From NCBI RefSeq assembly GCF_003096675.1, contig NZ_QEKW01000011.1, forward strand, positions 1-64,000: a DNA stretch of 64,000 nucleotides, read 5' to 3'. The notes below the pieces were generated by a model. The model was not told the origin of the DNA. It did no database searches and worked only from the letters and a program-made list of their open reading frames with translations. Position numbers and translations under genes: made by a program. The stretch's first letter is position 1. Each line of letters starts with the position of its first letter. Positions 36,003-45,271 of the stretch are shown here, one piece after another. Source of the DNA: Actinomycetospora cinnamomea. GTDB lineage: Bacteria > Actinomycetota > Actinomycetes > Mycobacteriales > Pseudonocardiaceae.

Positions 36003-36229
36003 GTGACCCGCACCGGCGCCGAGGGCACGCCGCCCCACCCCATCGACGGCCGTCGATCTTCCGGCCCGATCCGGACGAGGCCGCGCCGTCCGAGGCCACC
36101 CCGCCGCGTGACGAGCGCCCCCGACCGTCCGCGCCCGCCGTGCCGGCACCGGAGCGGCCGCGGGCGGGCCGGGACCGCCGCTCCATCTTCCGGCCGGAGA
36201 CCGACGATCACGAGGGGCCGCCGCGATGA
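36003..36229 (+). pseudogene. Small RRSIFRP-repeat protein, apparently frameshifted
   Basis: A strong GAGGAGGA at 35992-35999 precedes GTG 36003 (VTRTGAEGTPPH). From about 36053 the coding signal moves to the next frame, where it reads SIFRPDPDEAAPSEATPP, ..., and a second RRSIFRPETDDHEG before TGA 36227-36229. That frame has mainly G/C third positions, unlike the GTG-initiated frame over the same bases. One missing base near 36052 would join them into a protein of about 75 residues with two RRSIFRP motifs. The stop overlaps the next gene's ATG (ATGA), as throughout this operon. Alternatively the GTG frame runs on uninterrupted into the GTPase and gives an Arg-rich N-terminus. I know of no family. 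Confidence 0.45.
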
Positions 36230-38288
36230 GCGCCGGGTCCGCCGCGGGGGCGATGGACGAACGGGCCCGCGCCGCCGCCGCCGAGCGCGAGAGGGTCGCC
36301 CAACGCGCCGCCCGACGTGCCAGCCGGAAGGCCGCGGGGACGGGGACCCCCGCCACCCCGCAGACGCCCGCGACCACGAGGACCCGCCCCCGAACACCCC
36401 CGCGGCTCGGACGGCGACACCGAAGTCGACCGCGCCGGCGACCAAGGCGCCGAGCGCCGCGGTCAAGCACGCCGCGGACACCGTCGACATGACGATCAAG
36501 GCGGCGACGGCCTACGAGCGCGAGGACCTCGTCGCGCGGCTGCGGACGGCCCGGAAGCTGCTCACCGACGCCGCGGTCCGCATCCCGGTGGTGGGCGAGT
36601 TCAAGCAGGGCAAGAGCTCGCTGGTCAACGCCCTCGTCGAGGCCGACGTCTGTCCCGTCGACGACGACATCGCCACGGCCGTGCCCACCGAGGTCCGGCA
36701 CGCGCCGGGCCTGACGGCCAGCGCGCACTTCGAGGCCCTGCCCGGGTCGAAGGGCGCCGGCTGGACCGAGACGATCACGCCGGACGAGGTGGCGGCCTAC
36801 GCGTCGGAGTCCGGCAACCCCGGCAACACGCGTCGCCTGGTGTCGGTGTCGATCGGGATCGACCGGGCGCTGCTGGCGGGTGGGCTCGTGCTGGTGGACA
36901 CCCCGGGCGTCGGCGGCCTGGGCGGAGCGCACCAGAGCGCGGTGGCCGACCTGCCCCGTGCGCACGCGTGCCTGTTCGTCAGCGACGCCTCGCGCGAGCT
37001 CACCGACGCCGAGGTCCGCTTCCTGCACGCGGTTGTCGAGCTCTGCCCGACGGTGGTCATGGTCCTGACCAAGACCGACCTGACGCCGCGCTGGCCCCGC
37101 ATCCTCGAGCGCAACCAGGCGCACCTGCACCGGGCCGGGGTCCGCATCGAGATCCACGGCTTCTCCGCCGAGCTGTGCCGGATCGCCTCGGACGAGGGCG
37201 ACGAGGAGCTCCGGGCCGAGTCCGGCGCGCCGGAGCTGCTCGCCCGCCTCGACCGGGTGCGCGAGGAAGCCGCGCACCTCGCGGTGCGGTCGGTGATGAT
37301 CCAGGTGGGCTCGGTGCTCGGGCAGCTGGAGTCGGCGGCCCGGGCCCGCCGCGACGCCCTCGTCCACCCGGCCCGCCAGGAGGCGCTGGTGGCCGAGCTG
37401 GCCGCCGCCAAGGAGCGCGCCGAGGCGCTGCGGGACCGGGGCGCGAAGTGGCAGGCGGTCCTGAACGACGGCTTCGCGGACATCTCCTCGGACACGGAGT
37501 TCGACCTCCGCGCGCGGGCGCGGGCCGTGCAGAAGGAGGCCGACGAGGCCATCGAGGCCGGGGACCCGGCGAATAACTGGGAGGAGTTCTCGGACTGGCT
37601 GCGCCGACGACTCGCCGCGGAGGCCATGGAGAACTACGCCCTGTTCGTCCGCCGGACCAAGGACGTGGCGATCGCCGTCGAGCAGCACCTCGACCTGGCC
37701 GAGGCCCGCATCACCGCACGCTCGGTGAGCGCCCCCGCCGACGTCATGGCCCGCCTGGCCCTCGACGTCGCGTTCGCCCCGTCAGGGCTGCGCCAGGCCG
37801 TCAAGCTGCCCCTCCTGCAGAAGGTGTTCGGCGGGGTCGTGATGCTGACGATGATCTCCAACATGGCCGGGCTGGGGCTCCCGATGGCGGCCGGCCTGGT
37901 GCTCGGCGGCGTCCTCGGCGTCGCCGGGATCCGGGAGGAGCGCAAGAAGGCGCTCGAGAAGCGCCGCACCGACGCCAAGGCCGGCGTGCGCAAGTACGTC
38001 GACGAGTTCATCAACCAGGTCGGCAAGGACTCCCGCGACGCCATCCGCCACGTCCAGCGCGAACTGCGGGGCGCCTGGACCGAGCGGGTCTCCGAGCTGC
38101 AGCGCGCGGCGACGGCCGCGATGACCGCCGCGCAGGCCGCGGTGGCCGCCGGCAAGACCGACACCGGCGCCCGGGAACGCATCGAGAAGGATCTCGAGTC
38201 CCTGCGCCTGGTCCGGGCGCGGGTGGACGACCTGAGCGAGCACCTGCGCCGCACCGCGCCCCCGCCCGTTGCGGCGAGGGCATCGTGA
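36226..38288 (+). CDS. IniA-like dynamin-family GTPase, module 1 (apparent frameshift near the N-terminus)
   Basis: The body, in frame from about 36400, is a bacterial dynamin-like protein. It has VVGEFKQGKSSLVNAL (G1) starting at 36586, DTPGVGG (G3), LTKTD (G4), a long helical region, a hydrophobic paddle-like segment (VVMLTMISNMAGLGLPMAAGLVLGG) and a C-terminal helical bundle. It is paralogous to the protein at 47875 throughout. ATG 36226 begins an Ala-rich leader (MSAGSAAGAMDERARAAA) in another frame; adding one C in the five-C run at 36387-36391 or 36397-36401 would join it to the body, giving about 687 residues. IniA-like dynamins bind and remodel membranes, and in mycobacteria they respond to cell-wall stress. 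Next to it, overlapping by 4 bp, is an IniC-like partner. If the frameshift is real, the protein is truncated or absent. Confidence 0.8.
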
Positions 38289-40048
38289 ACCGGCGGTCGG
38301 GACCGCCCCGGTCGCCGGGGGAGCCACCGTCCGGACCCCCGCCCCACCAGCCGCCCCACCAGCCGGCCCGGGGGCCCGGGCCTGCGCCGCGGACCCCACC
38401 GCCGACCGGGTGGCCCACCCCGGCCGCGCCGCCCCCGCCCGGTCCGCCGCCGGGCCGCCCCACGCCCGCCTGCGGGGTGCGCACCGGCCCGCCCACCGGG
38501 CCGCCGCGCCACGCCCCACCGGGTCGGGCGGGCCGGCCCTGGGCCCCGCCGGCCCCTCCGCCGCCGGACTCGCCCCTGCGGCACCGGGTGCGTGCCCTCC
38601 TGACCCGCGTCGTGCCCCTCTACCGCGGGGGTCCCGCGGCGCCGATCCTCGACCGGGCGACCCGCCGGCTCGACGAGCCGCTGCGGGTGGCCATCGCCGG
38701 CCGGCTCAAGGCCGGCAAGTCCACCCTGCTCAACGCCCTCGTCGGGCAGGAGCTGGCCGCGACCGACGCGGGCGAGTGCACGCGGATCGTCACCTGGTTC
38801 CGCGACGGTCACACCTACCGCGTGCAGGCGCTCCTGCGTGACGGCTCCGCGCGGCAGCTGCCGCCCGGTCCGACGGGAGGGCTGCTCGACCTCGACCTGG
38901 GGCGGCTCGGGGCCGACGACGTCGACCGCCTCCTCGTCGACTGGCCGTCGCGCGCGCTGCAGACGATGACCCTGATCGACACGCCCGGTCTCGACTCGCT
39001 GAGCGCCGAGCTCTCGCGCCGGACCGAGGCCGCCCTCGTCCCCGGGGCCGCCGGCTCCTCCGAGGCCGACGCGGTCCTCTACCTCATGCGCCACGTGCAC
39101 GCCTCGGACATGCGCTTCCTCGAGGCGTTCCGCGACGACCCCGCCAAGCGCTGGCCGATCACCGCGGTCGGGGTGCTGGCGCGGGCCGACGAGGTGGGCC
39201 ACGCCCGTCCCGACGCGTTGGAGAGCGCCGGCGCCATCGCCGCCCGCTACCGCGCCGACGAGCGCGTGCGCGGCCTGTGCCAGACGGTGATGCCGGTGGC
39301 CGGGCTGCTCGCGGCGAGCGCGGCCACCCTGCGGGAGGACGAGTTCCGCGCTCTCGGCCGCCTCGCCGCGGGACCCGTGGGGGAGGTCGACCGGCTCCTG
39401 CTCACGGCGTCGCGGTTCGCGAACGCCGAGATCGACGTCGACGTCGAGGCCCGCCGGCGCGCGGCCCTGCTCGACCGCTACGGCCTGTTCGGGGTGCGGC
39501 TCTCGGTGCGCCTCCTGCGCGAGGGCACGGTCACGACGGCCGGCGAGCTCTCCCGGGAGCTCGTGCGCCACAGCGGGCTGGGACCCCTGCGCGACGTGCT
39601 GGCCACGCGCTTCGCCGGCCGGGCGGACGTGCTGCGCGCCCAGTCGGCGCTCACCGCGCTGGAGGGCGTCATCCGGCGCTGGCCGTTGCCGGGCGCCCAC
39701 GGTCTGCGCCACGACATCGAACAGATCACCGCCGGCGCGCACGAGTTCGTGGAGGTCCGCCTGCTCGACCGGCTCCAGACGGGGGCGCTCGCCCTGTCCG
39801 GGGACGAGCGCGTCGAGGCCGAGCAGCTGCTCGGCGGGGACGGGCTGGCGCCCTCGGCCCGGCTGGGCCTGCCCGAGGACGCCCGCGGCGAGGAGGTGGC
39901 GCGGGCCGCCTCCGCGGTGCTCGGGCGCTGGCAGCGCCGCGCCGAGCACCCCGGGTCGCCGCGCGAGGTCCGGGACGCCGCGCGGGCGGTGGTGCGGACC
40001 TGCGAGGGGCTGCTGGACGCCGGCCGCGGGCCGGGACGGGCCGGGTGA
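38285..40048 (+). CDS. IniC-like dynamin-family GTPase, module 1
   Basis: The 587-residue protein has a Pro/Gly/Ala-rich N-terminal tail of about 95 residues, then a dynamin-type GTPase domain. The G1 motif is GRLKAGKS at 139-146, threonines for G2 lie near CTRIVTWF, and DTPGLDS is G3 at about 235. The remainder is helical, with ALDRYGLFGVRLS-type segments shared with the paralog at 49755. It lacks the obvious hydrophobic paddle of its IniA-like partner. Bacterial dynamins commonly work as adjacent pairs, one membrane-binding and one assisting, which fits the order here. GTG 38285 overlaps the previous stop by 4 bp. The Pro-rich tail is missing in copy 2, so the modules have diverged at their N-termini. 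Confidence 0.85.
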   Translation: MNRRSGPPRSPGEPPSGPPPHQPPHQPARGPGPAPRTPPPTGWPTPAAPPPPGPPPGRPTPACGVRTGPPTGPPRHAPPGRAGRPWAPPAPPPPDSPLRHRVRALLTRVVPLYRGGPAAPILDRATRRLDEPLRVAIAGRLKAGKSTLLNALVGQELAATDAGECTRIVTWFRDGHTYRVQALLRDGSARQLPPGPTGGLLDLDLGRLGADDVDRLLVDWPSRALQTMTLIDTPGLDSLSAELSRRTEAALVPGAAGSSEADAVLYLMRHVHASDMRFLEAFRDDPAKRWPITAVGVLARADEVGHARPDALESAGAIAARYRADERVRGLCQTVMPVAGLLAASAATLREDEFRALGRLAAGPVGEVDRLLLTASRFANAEIDVDVEARRRAALLDRYGLFGVRLSVRLLREGTVTTAGELSRELVRHSGLGPLRDVLATRFAGRADVLRAQSALTALEGVIRRWPLPGAHGLRHDIEQITAGAHEFVEVRLLDRLQTGALALSGDERVEAEQLLGGDGLAPSARLGLPEDARGEEVARAASAVLGRWQRRAEHPGSPREVRDAARAVVRTCEGLLDAGRGPGRAG

Positions 40049-40100
40049 GCAACGCCGAGGGGTTCTCGAGCGATGGGTGAGTACCCGGCTGCTCATGACG
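40047..40100 (+). promoter_or_regulatory. Candidate operator in front of the module 1 Hsp70 gene
   Basis: A GAGCA half-site at 40047, at the extreme 3-prime end of the IniC-like gene, is followed 32 bp later by GAGTACCCG and TGCTCATGAC at 40079-40100. This matches the site at 34642-34663 at 19 of 22 positions. It ends 50 bp before the GTG of the Hsp70-like gene, so that gene may have its own regulated promoter although the operon continues into it. Confidence 0.5.
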
Positions 40101-40149
40101 GTCGCGTCCCGCGCGCGCGACAGTGGGACGGGACGGACGAGGAGGAACG

Positions 40150-42162
40150 GTGGCGTACGGGCTCGGTGTGGACCTCGGCACGACGTTCACGGCGGCGGCC
40201 GTCGTGCGGGACGGGCATGTCGAGATGGCGCCGCTGGGCGACCGCTCGACGGCGACGCCGTCGGTCGTCCTGGTGCGTCCCGGCGGCGGGGTGCTCACCG
40301 GCGACGCCGCGGTCCGCCGCGCCGCCGGCGAGCCCGACCGGGTGGCGCGCGAGGTCAAGCGCCGGCTCGGCGACCCGACACCCCTCCTGCTGGGCGGGAC
40401 GCCGTACTCGGCGGCCGACCTCCTCGCGATGCAGCTGCGCGAGGTGGTCGCGCAGATCGCCGAGCGGGAGGGCGGGGCGCCCACCGCGGTCCGCCTGACC
40501 CACCCGGCGAACTGGGGGCCCTACAAGCGCGAGCTGTTCGACCAGGTGCCGCGCCTGGCCGGGCTGCACGACGTCACCATGATCACCGAGCCGGAGGCCG
40601 CCGCCGCGCACTACGCCGCGAGCGAGCGCATCGGTGAGGGCCGCACGGTCGCCGTCTACGACCTCGGCGGCGGCACGTTCGACGCCACCGTCCTGCGCAC
40701 CACAGGGGGCGGCTTCGAGATCCTCGGGGTGCCGGAGGGCGTCGAGGGTCTCGGCGGCGTCGACTTCGACGAGGCCGTGTTCGCCCACGTCGACCGGGTC
40801 CTCGACGGGGCGGTGTCCGCGCTCGACCCATCCGACGCCGCCGCCACCAGCGCGGTCGTCCGGCTGCGCCAGGACTGTGTGCTCGCCAAGGAGGCCCTGT
40901 CGGCCGACACCGACGCCACGATCCCGGTCCTGCTGCCCTCGCAGCAGACCGAGGTGCGGCTCACGCGCGGCGAGTTCGAGGAGATGATCCGCCCGTCGAT
41001 CAGCGCGACGATCTCGGCGCTGGGGCGCGCGCTGGAGTCGGCGGACGTCGCCCCGGACCAGCTCGACACGGTCCTGCTGGTCGGCGGGTCCTCGCGGATC
41101 CCGCTCGTCTCCCGGATGGTGTCCGCCCAGCTCGGACGCCCGACCGCGGTCGACGCGCACCCCAAGCACGCGATCGTCCTCGGCGCAGCGATGCTGGTCG
41201 AGCCGCCGGCCCGGGTGGGCGGCGCGGCGAGCGCCGCGCACACGGCGGTCTTCCCGAGCTCCGGGGCGCCCTACCGCCGGCCGGTGCCTCCGGTCGCGAC
41301 GCGCACCCCGTCGGGCGGCGTCCCGCTGGTCCGGCCGGCAGCGGCGTCCGCATCCGGACCGCCGACGGGACCGCGGACCGGCCCGGACACCGGCCCGCGC
41401 TCCGGGACGATCCCGACCGTCGCGTCGTCCCGGCCGACGACCGGCGGTACCGGCACCACGCGGTGGGTCAATCCGGGCCGCACGCCTGCGGGCGGGTTCC
41501 CGGCAGCCGGCGGAGCCACGACCTGGGCCGACCCGGCTCGGGCCGGGAGCGGCTCGACCAGCGGCTCGACGACGGGAGCGACCGCGTGGGTCAACCCTGG
41601 GCGGGGCACCCACAGCCCGGCCACGGGCGGGCAGGCGACGGCGAACCACGGCGCCGCGGGCGCGGAGGCGGCGCCGGTCGGCGGGTCGCGGCGGCGCACA
41701 CCGCTGGTGGTCGCCGGCGTGGTGCTCGCGGCGCTGCTGGCCGGCGGCGGGGCGCTCGCCTACACCGCGCTCGCGTCCGACGCGCCTGCGGTGCCGGCGC
41801 CGTCGGCCGTCGTGGCGCCGACGCCGCTGCCCACGACCACCCCCGCGCCGGTCACGGCCGACCCCGGCATCGGGTCGGCGGGCGGCGACGGGGGTGCCGG
41901 CGGGAGCTCGGCCACGGGCGGGTCCGGCGGGTCCGGCGGCTCGAGTGGGTCGGGCGGCGCGGGCGGCTCCGGTGGTGGCACCGGCGGCGGCACCACCAGA
42001 GGCGGTGGTGGTGGCGGCGGTGGTGGTCAGGGCGGCACGACCTGGCGGCCCACCACCACCGCGCACCACGGGGGCGGCGACACCGACGGCGGCGGGTCCA
42101 CCGGGGACGGCGGCACCGACGGCGGCGGGGACACCTCGGGGACCACCGGGTCGGGGTGGTGA
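40150..42162 (+). CDS. Membrane-anchored Hsp70-like (actin-fold) protein, module 1
   Basis: The 670-residue protein begins with an Hsp70 nucleotide-binding domain of about 365 residues: GVDLGTTFTAAAV (phosphate 1), AVYDLGGGTFDATVL (phosphate 2), and LLVGGSSRIPLV (adenosine). The DnaK substrate-binding domain is absent. In its place are a Pro/Thr/Gly-rich linker, one hydrophobic span (PLVVAGVVLAALLAGGGALAY) preceded by basic GSRRRT, and an extracytoplasmic Gly/Ser/Thr tail. This topology puts the ATPase in the cytosol and the tail outside. The protein may act as a switch or scaffold rather than a folding chaperone. GTG 40150 was chosen because GGAGGAAC precedes it and because the paralog starts at the same place. 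It faces the LuxR gene at 20 bp. Confidence 0.86.
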   Translation: MAYGLGVDLGTTFTAAAVVRDGHVEMAPLGDRSTATPSVVLVRPGGGVLTGDAAVRRAAGEPDRVAREVKRRLGDPTPLLLGGTPYSAADLLAMQLREVVAQIAEREGGAPTAVRLTHPANWGPYKRELFDQVPRLAGLHDVTMITEPEAAAAHYAASERIGEGRTVAVYDLGGGTFDATVLRTTGGGFEILGVPEGVEGLGGVDFDEAVFAHVDRVLDGAVSALDPSDAAATSAVVRLRQDCVLAKEALSADTDATIPVLLPSQQTEVRLTRGEFEEMIRPSISATISALGRALESADVAPDQLDTVLLVGGSSRIPLVSRMVSAQLGRPTAVDAHPKHAIVLGAAMLVEPPARVGGAASAAHTAVFPSSGAPYRRPVPPVATRTPSGGVPLVRPAAASASGPPTGPRTGPDTGPRSGTIPTVASSRPTTGGTGTTRWVNPGRTPAGGFPAAGGATTWADPARAGSGSTSGSTTGATAWVNPGRGTHSPATGGQATANHGAAGAEAAPVGGSRRRTPLVVAGVVLAALLAGGGALAYTALASDAPAVPAPSAVVAPTPLPTTTPAPVTADPGIGSAGGDGGAGGSSATGGSGGSGGSSGSGGAGGSGGGTGGGTTRGGGGGGGGGQGGTTWRPTTTAHHGGGDTDGGGSTGDGGTDGGGDTSGTTGSGW

Positions 42163-42181
42163 GCCCGGGCCGTCCCCGGCG

Positions 42182-44804
42182 TCAGCGGGCCCGCAGGCCG
42201 AGTGCCTCGGCCAGCTCCCCGCGCCCCGACACACTGAGCTTGGCGTACACCGAGCGCAGGACGTTGTTGACGGTGCGCACCGAGATCACCAGTTGCGCGG
42301 CGATGGTGCGGCTGGTCAGGCCGCCGGCCGCGAGCGCGGCGATCTCGGCCTCGCGCGGGGTGAGCTCGCCGGTGCGCCCCAACAGCCCGGCAGCCGGCGT
42401 CTCGGCGCCCTCGCACGCCTGGGCGGCCGTGCGGCTGCGCGATGCGGACCATCCGGCGGCCCCGGTGTGACCGGCGGCCCGGTGGGCGGAGCACGCCTGA
42501 GCCCAGGCCTCGGAGGCGAGCAGCAGGTGGCCGAGGTCGGCGAATCCCCGGGCCACCTCGTCCAGATCGGCGCCGTGCCCGTCGGCCAGCGCCCGGGCCT
42601 GCGCGGCACAGAGCGCGGTGAGCGCCCCGTCGCCACGGGTCGCGAGGGCGTCCAGCGCGTCGACGACCGGGCGCCCGACGCCGAGACGGACCGCGGCGTG
42701 CAGCGCCTGCACCCGCTGGGCGTGCGTGGCGGCGGCGCGCTCGTCGAGGGCGAGCTCGGTGGCCCGGGTCGTGCGCCCCTCCACCCCGGCGAGCCACACC
42801 TGGGCACCCTGGAGCCACCCGGTCAGCGGGCCGCCGGCGGGCCCCTGCGCCTCGGCCAGGACGTCCTGCGCCTCGGTGGTGCGCCCGAGCCCGGCCAGCG
42901 CGACGGCGAGCTCGCTGACCAGCGGCACCGTGAACGGGAACCGGCGCGCGGCGACCCCGGAGGCGGCCTCGTGCAGCAGCCGGACGGCCGTCTCCAGCCG
43001 TCCGCGGCGCGCGGCGACGATGCCCAGCCACGTCAGGTAGAGCGCGACCTCCTCCCCGACCCCGCCCGGCCCGGCCTCGGCGTGCCACCGGCGGGCGAGC
43101 TCCTCGGCCTCGTCGAGACGGCCGGCGTCGAGCAGCGCGCACCACTGCGCGATCCGCAGCTCGACGGCCACCCAGCCGCCGGGCTCGATGGCGAGGCCCC
43201 GCCGCGCGAGGGCCCTCGCCTGCGCGTGGTCGCCGAGTGCGAGCCGCGCCAGGGCTCCGACGGCGAGGGCGGTGACCGTGTCGGGGGCGTCGTCCGGCCC
43301 GCCGAGCTGCGGCGCGACCTCGGCGAGCGCCGCATCGGGCCGGTGGTCGAGCAGGCACACGAAGCCGCGCAGGGCGGTGGCTGCGGGTCCGTCTCCCGCG
43401 CCGTGCGACGCGGCCGCCGCCAGCGCCGAGCACGCCGCCGCGCGCGCACCGGTCTCGTCCGCGCAGCCCCCAGTAGAGGTTGCGGCAACGGACGGTGGCC
43501 ACCAGCAACGGGTCGGGGGCCGCCTCGACGGGGTCGCTGGCCTCGGCGAGCTTGGCGGCGCTGGCGAAGGCCGTCTCGGCGGGGTCGTAGAGGCCCAGGT
43601 CGACGCGCAACAGCCCGAGCCGCCACAGCACGTCGAAGCCGGCGCCGTGGTCGGCCGCGGCGCGCAGCAGCCGCTCGGCGGTGCGCGGCTCGCGGGCGGA
43701 GACGCCGGCGGCGGCGTCGAGCAGCTCGGTGGGGTCGACGGGCAGGCCCTCGGCGACCTTCCACGCCAGCAGGCGGTGGCGGTCCTCCGCCCGCCGGGAG
43801 CCCGAGGTCTCCAGCGCGGTCCGCAGCCGCCGGTACGCCTCGCGCTCCTGCAGCGGCGTGGCGCGGCTGCGCAGGAGCTCGGTGTAGAGCGGGTGCGCCA
43901 ACGACACGTCGAGGCGCCGACCGTCGCGCGTCGAGGTGATGAGGCCCTCGGACTCCAGGGCGGACAGGGGGCTGTCGGGGAAGGCGGCGGCGAGGACCTC
44001 GGAGCCCAGGGGCTGACCGAAGGCGAGCGTGCGCACCAGGTCCTGCTCCGCCGGTGACAGGATCCCGAGCCGGTCGGCGAGCAGCTCGACGAGGCGACGC
44101 GGCGGGTGGCGGGGCGCGTCCCAGCGCCACACCGACCCCGACGGGCGCAGCGCCCCTTCCTCCTGCGCGCCCTCGACGAGCTCGCAGAGGAAGCGGGGGT
44201 TGCCCAGCGACAGCTCCCAGAGGCGGTCCAGCGTCACGCCGTCGACGTGGGCCCCGAGGGTCGCGGTGACGAGCTGGTCGGACTGGGGGCGGTCGAGCTC
44301 GGCGAGCTCGAGGCGCGTGGCGTAGCCGTCGCGGTAGAGCGCGTGCAACGGCTCCGGCGCGACCGAGCCGGTGGGCAGTGCCAGCAGCAGGAACGCCTGC
44401 CCGGCGCGGGCCACCTGGGCGAGGAGCACCGCCGAGGTGGCGTCGAGCAGGTGCACGTCGTCGACGACGACGAGGCGTCGGGGGCTGTCCCCGCTCAGTC
44501 GGCGACGCGCCTCGCGCAGGAGGGCGGCGGTGTCGGTGATCGTGGGCTCGACGTCGCCCAGCAGATCGCCGAGCGCGCCGAGGGGGACGTCGCTGGTCAC
44601 GCGGCTCGTCATGACGTGGGTCGGACGCCAGCGTCCGGGGTCGGACCCGTGGGTGATCGCCGTGACAGCCGTGCGGAGGAGCCGGGTCCGGCCGATCCCG
44701 CGCGGCCCGCCGACGACGACCGCGGCCAGACGCTCGTTGCGGGCCGCGGCGACGACGGCCGCGACCGTGTCGGACCGCCCGACCAACGGCCGGCTCTCGA
44801 GCAT
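42182..44804 (-). pseudogene. LAL-type LuxR-family regulator of module 1, frameshifted
   Basis: The gene encodes a large ATP-binding LuxR regulator. GGPRGIGRTRLL is a P-loop with the canonical Lys replaced by Arg. A LVVVDDVHLLD Walker B and a long TPR-like region follow, and the C-terminal HTH is GELTPREAEIAALAAGGLTSRTIAAQL. Two frames are needed: one from ATG 44804 to about 43470, the other from about 43460 to the stop at 42182. Dropping one C from the five-C run at 43467-43471 joins them in a protein of about 873 residues, close to the intact paralog of 880. The position and direction recall the LuxR-type regulator next to iniBAC in mycobacteria. If the frameshift is real, the N-terminal fragment lacks the DNA-binding domain and the module may depend on the second regulator. 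Confidence 0.8.
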
Positions 44805-45271
44805 CAGCCGCCCCCCTCCACGCACGGCGCCTCTGTGACGGCTCCGTTCGTCGATCAGGGACGGAGTCTTACGAAGGGTGAGTAGGAGGGGAAGGGTGCA
44901 CGCCCCACTGACGTCGTAGTGCCGGGGTTTTGAGGTAACTCGCGGTCACACCAAACGGGTCGACTCCGATACTCGCGTCCGATTCGTCCGTGATCTGCCG
45001 CCGGGTTCGGCAGACGCGTCGGTGCTGGTGGGTCAGCGCATGACCCGTGTCCGCACCATGCCGGCGGCGCGCCGCCCCGCAGGGGAGGAGCGAGTAGTGC
45101 GGCGGGCGGCACGACCCCCGTGAGTAGAGGCCTACTCATGACTCCACTCCCGATGATCACCACGCTGGGTCACATCACCGCAGACCTCGGCCGGGCGGCG
45201 CTCCACGCGGGACGTGTCGACGCCGAGCCGTCATCGCGAGGCCTGCGGCCCCCACGACGAGAGGACGGGAG
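44805..45271. other. 467-bp divergent regulatory region between modules 1 and 2
   Basis: It separates the module 1 regulator (leftward) from the module 2 repeat-protein gene (rightward). A GAGTAGG half-site lies at 44880, 76 bp in front of the regulator. A comparatively AT-rich stretch at 44920-45000 (TTTTGAGGTAACTCG onward) is the most promoter-like part. The operator-like pair at 45092 and 45122 lies at the right end. I see no gene with family features here. Confidence 0.55.
45092..45143 (+). promoter_or_regulatory. Candidate operator in front of module 2 (GAGTA pair plus palindrome)
   Basis: GAGTAG half-sites start at 45092 and 45122, 30 bp apart. The second is a dyad, GAGTAG-AGGC-CTACTC, directly followed by ATGAC. 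Over 22 bases it matches 15 positions of the site at 34642. It lies about 130-150 bp before the first gene of module 2. Confidence 0.48.

Noticed and set aside
36003-36480. One uninterrupted frame from GTG 36003 through the IniA-like GTPase
   Set aside because: The frame is open, but its first 400 bases have poor third-position bias and an Arg-rich product, while other frames over the same bases show good bias, two RRSIFRP motifs and an ATGA overlap. I kept it as an alternative.
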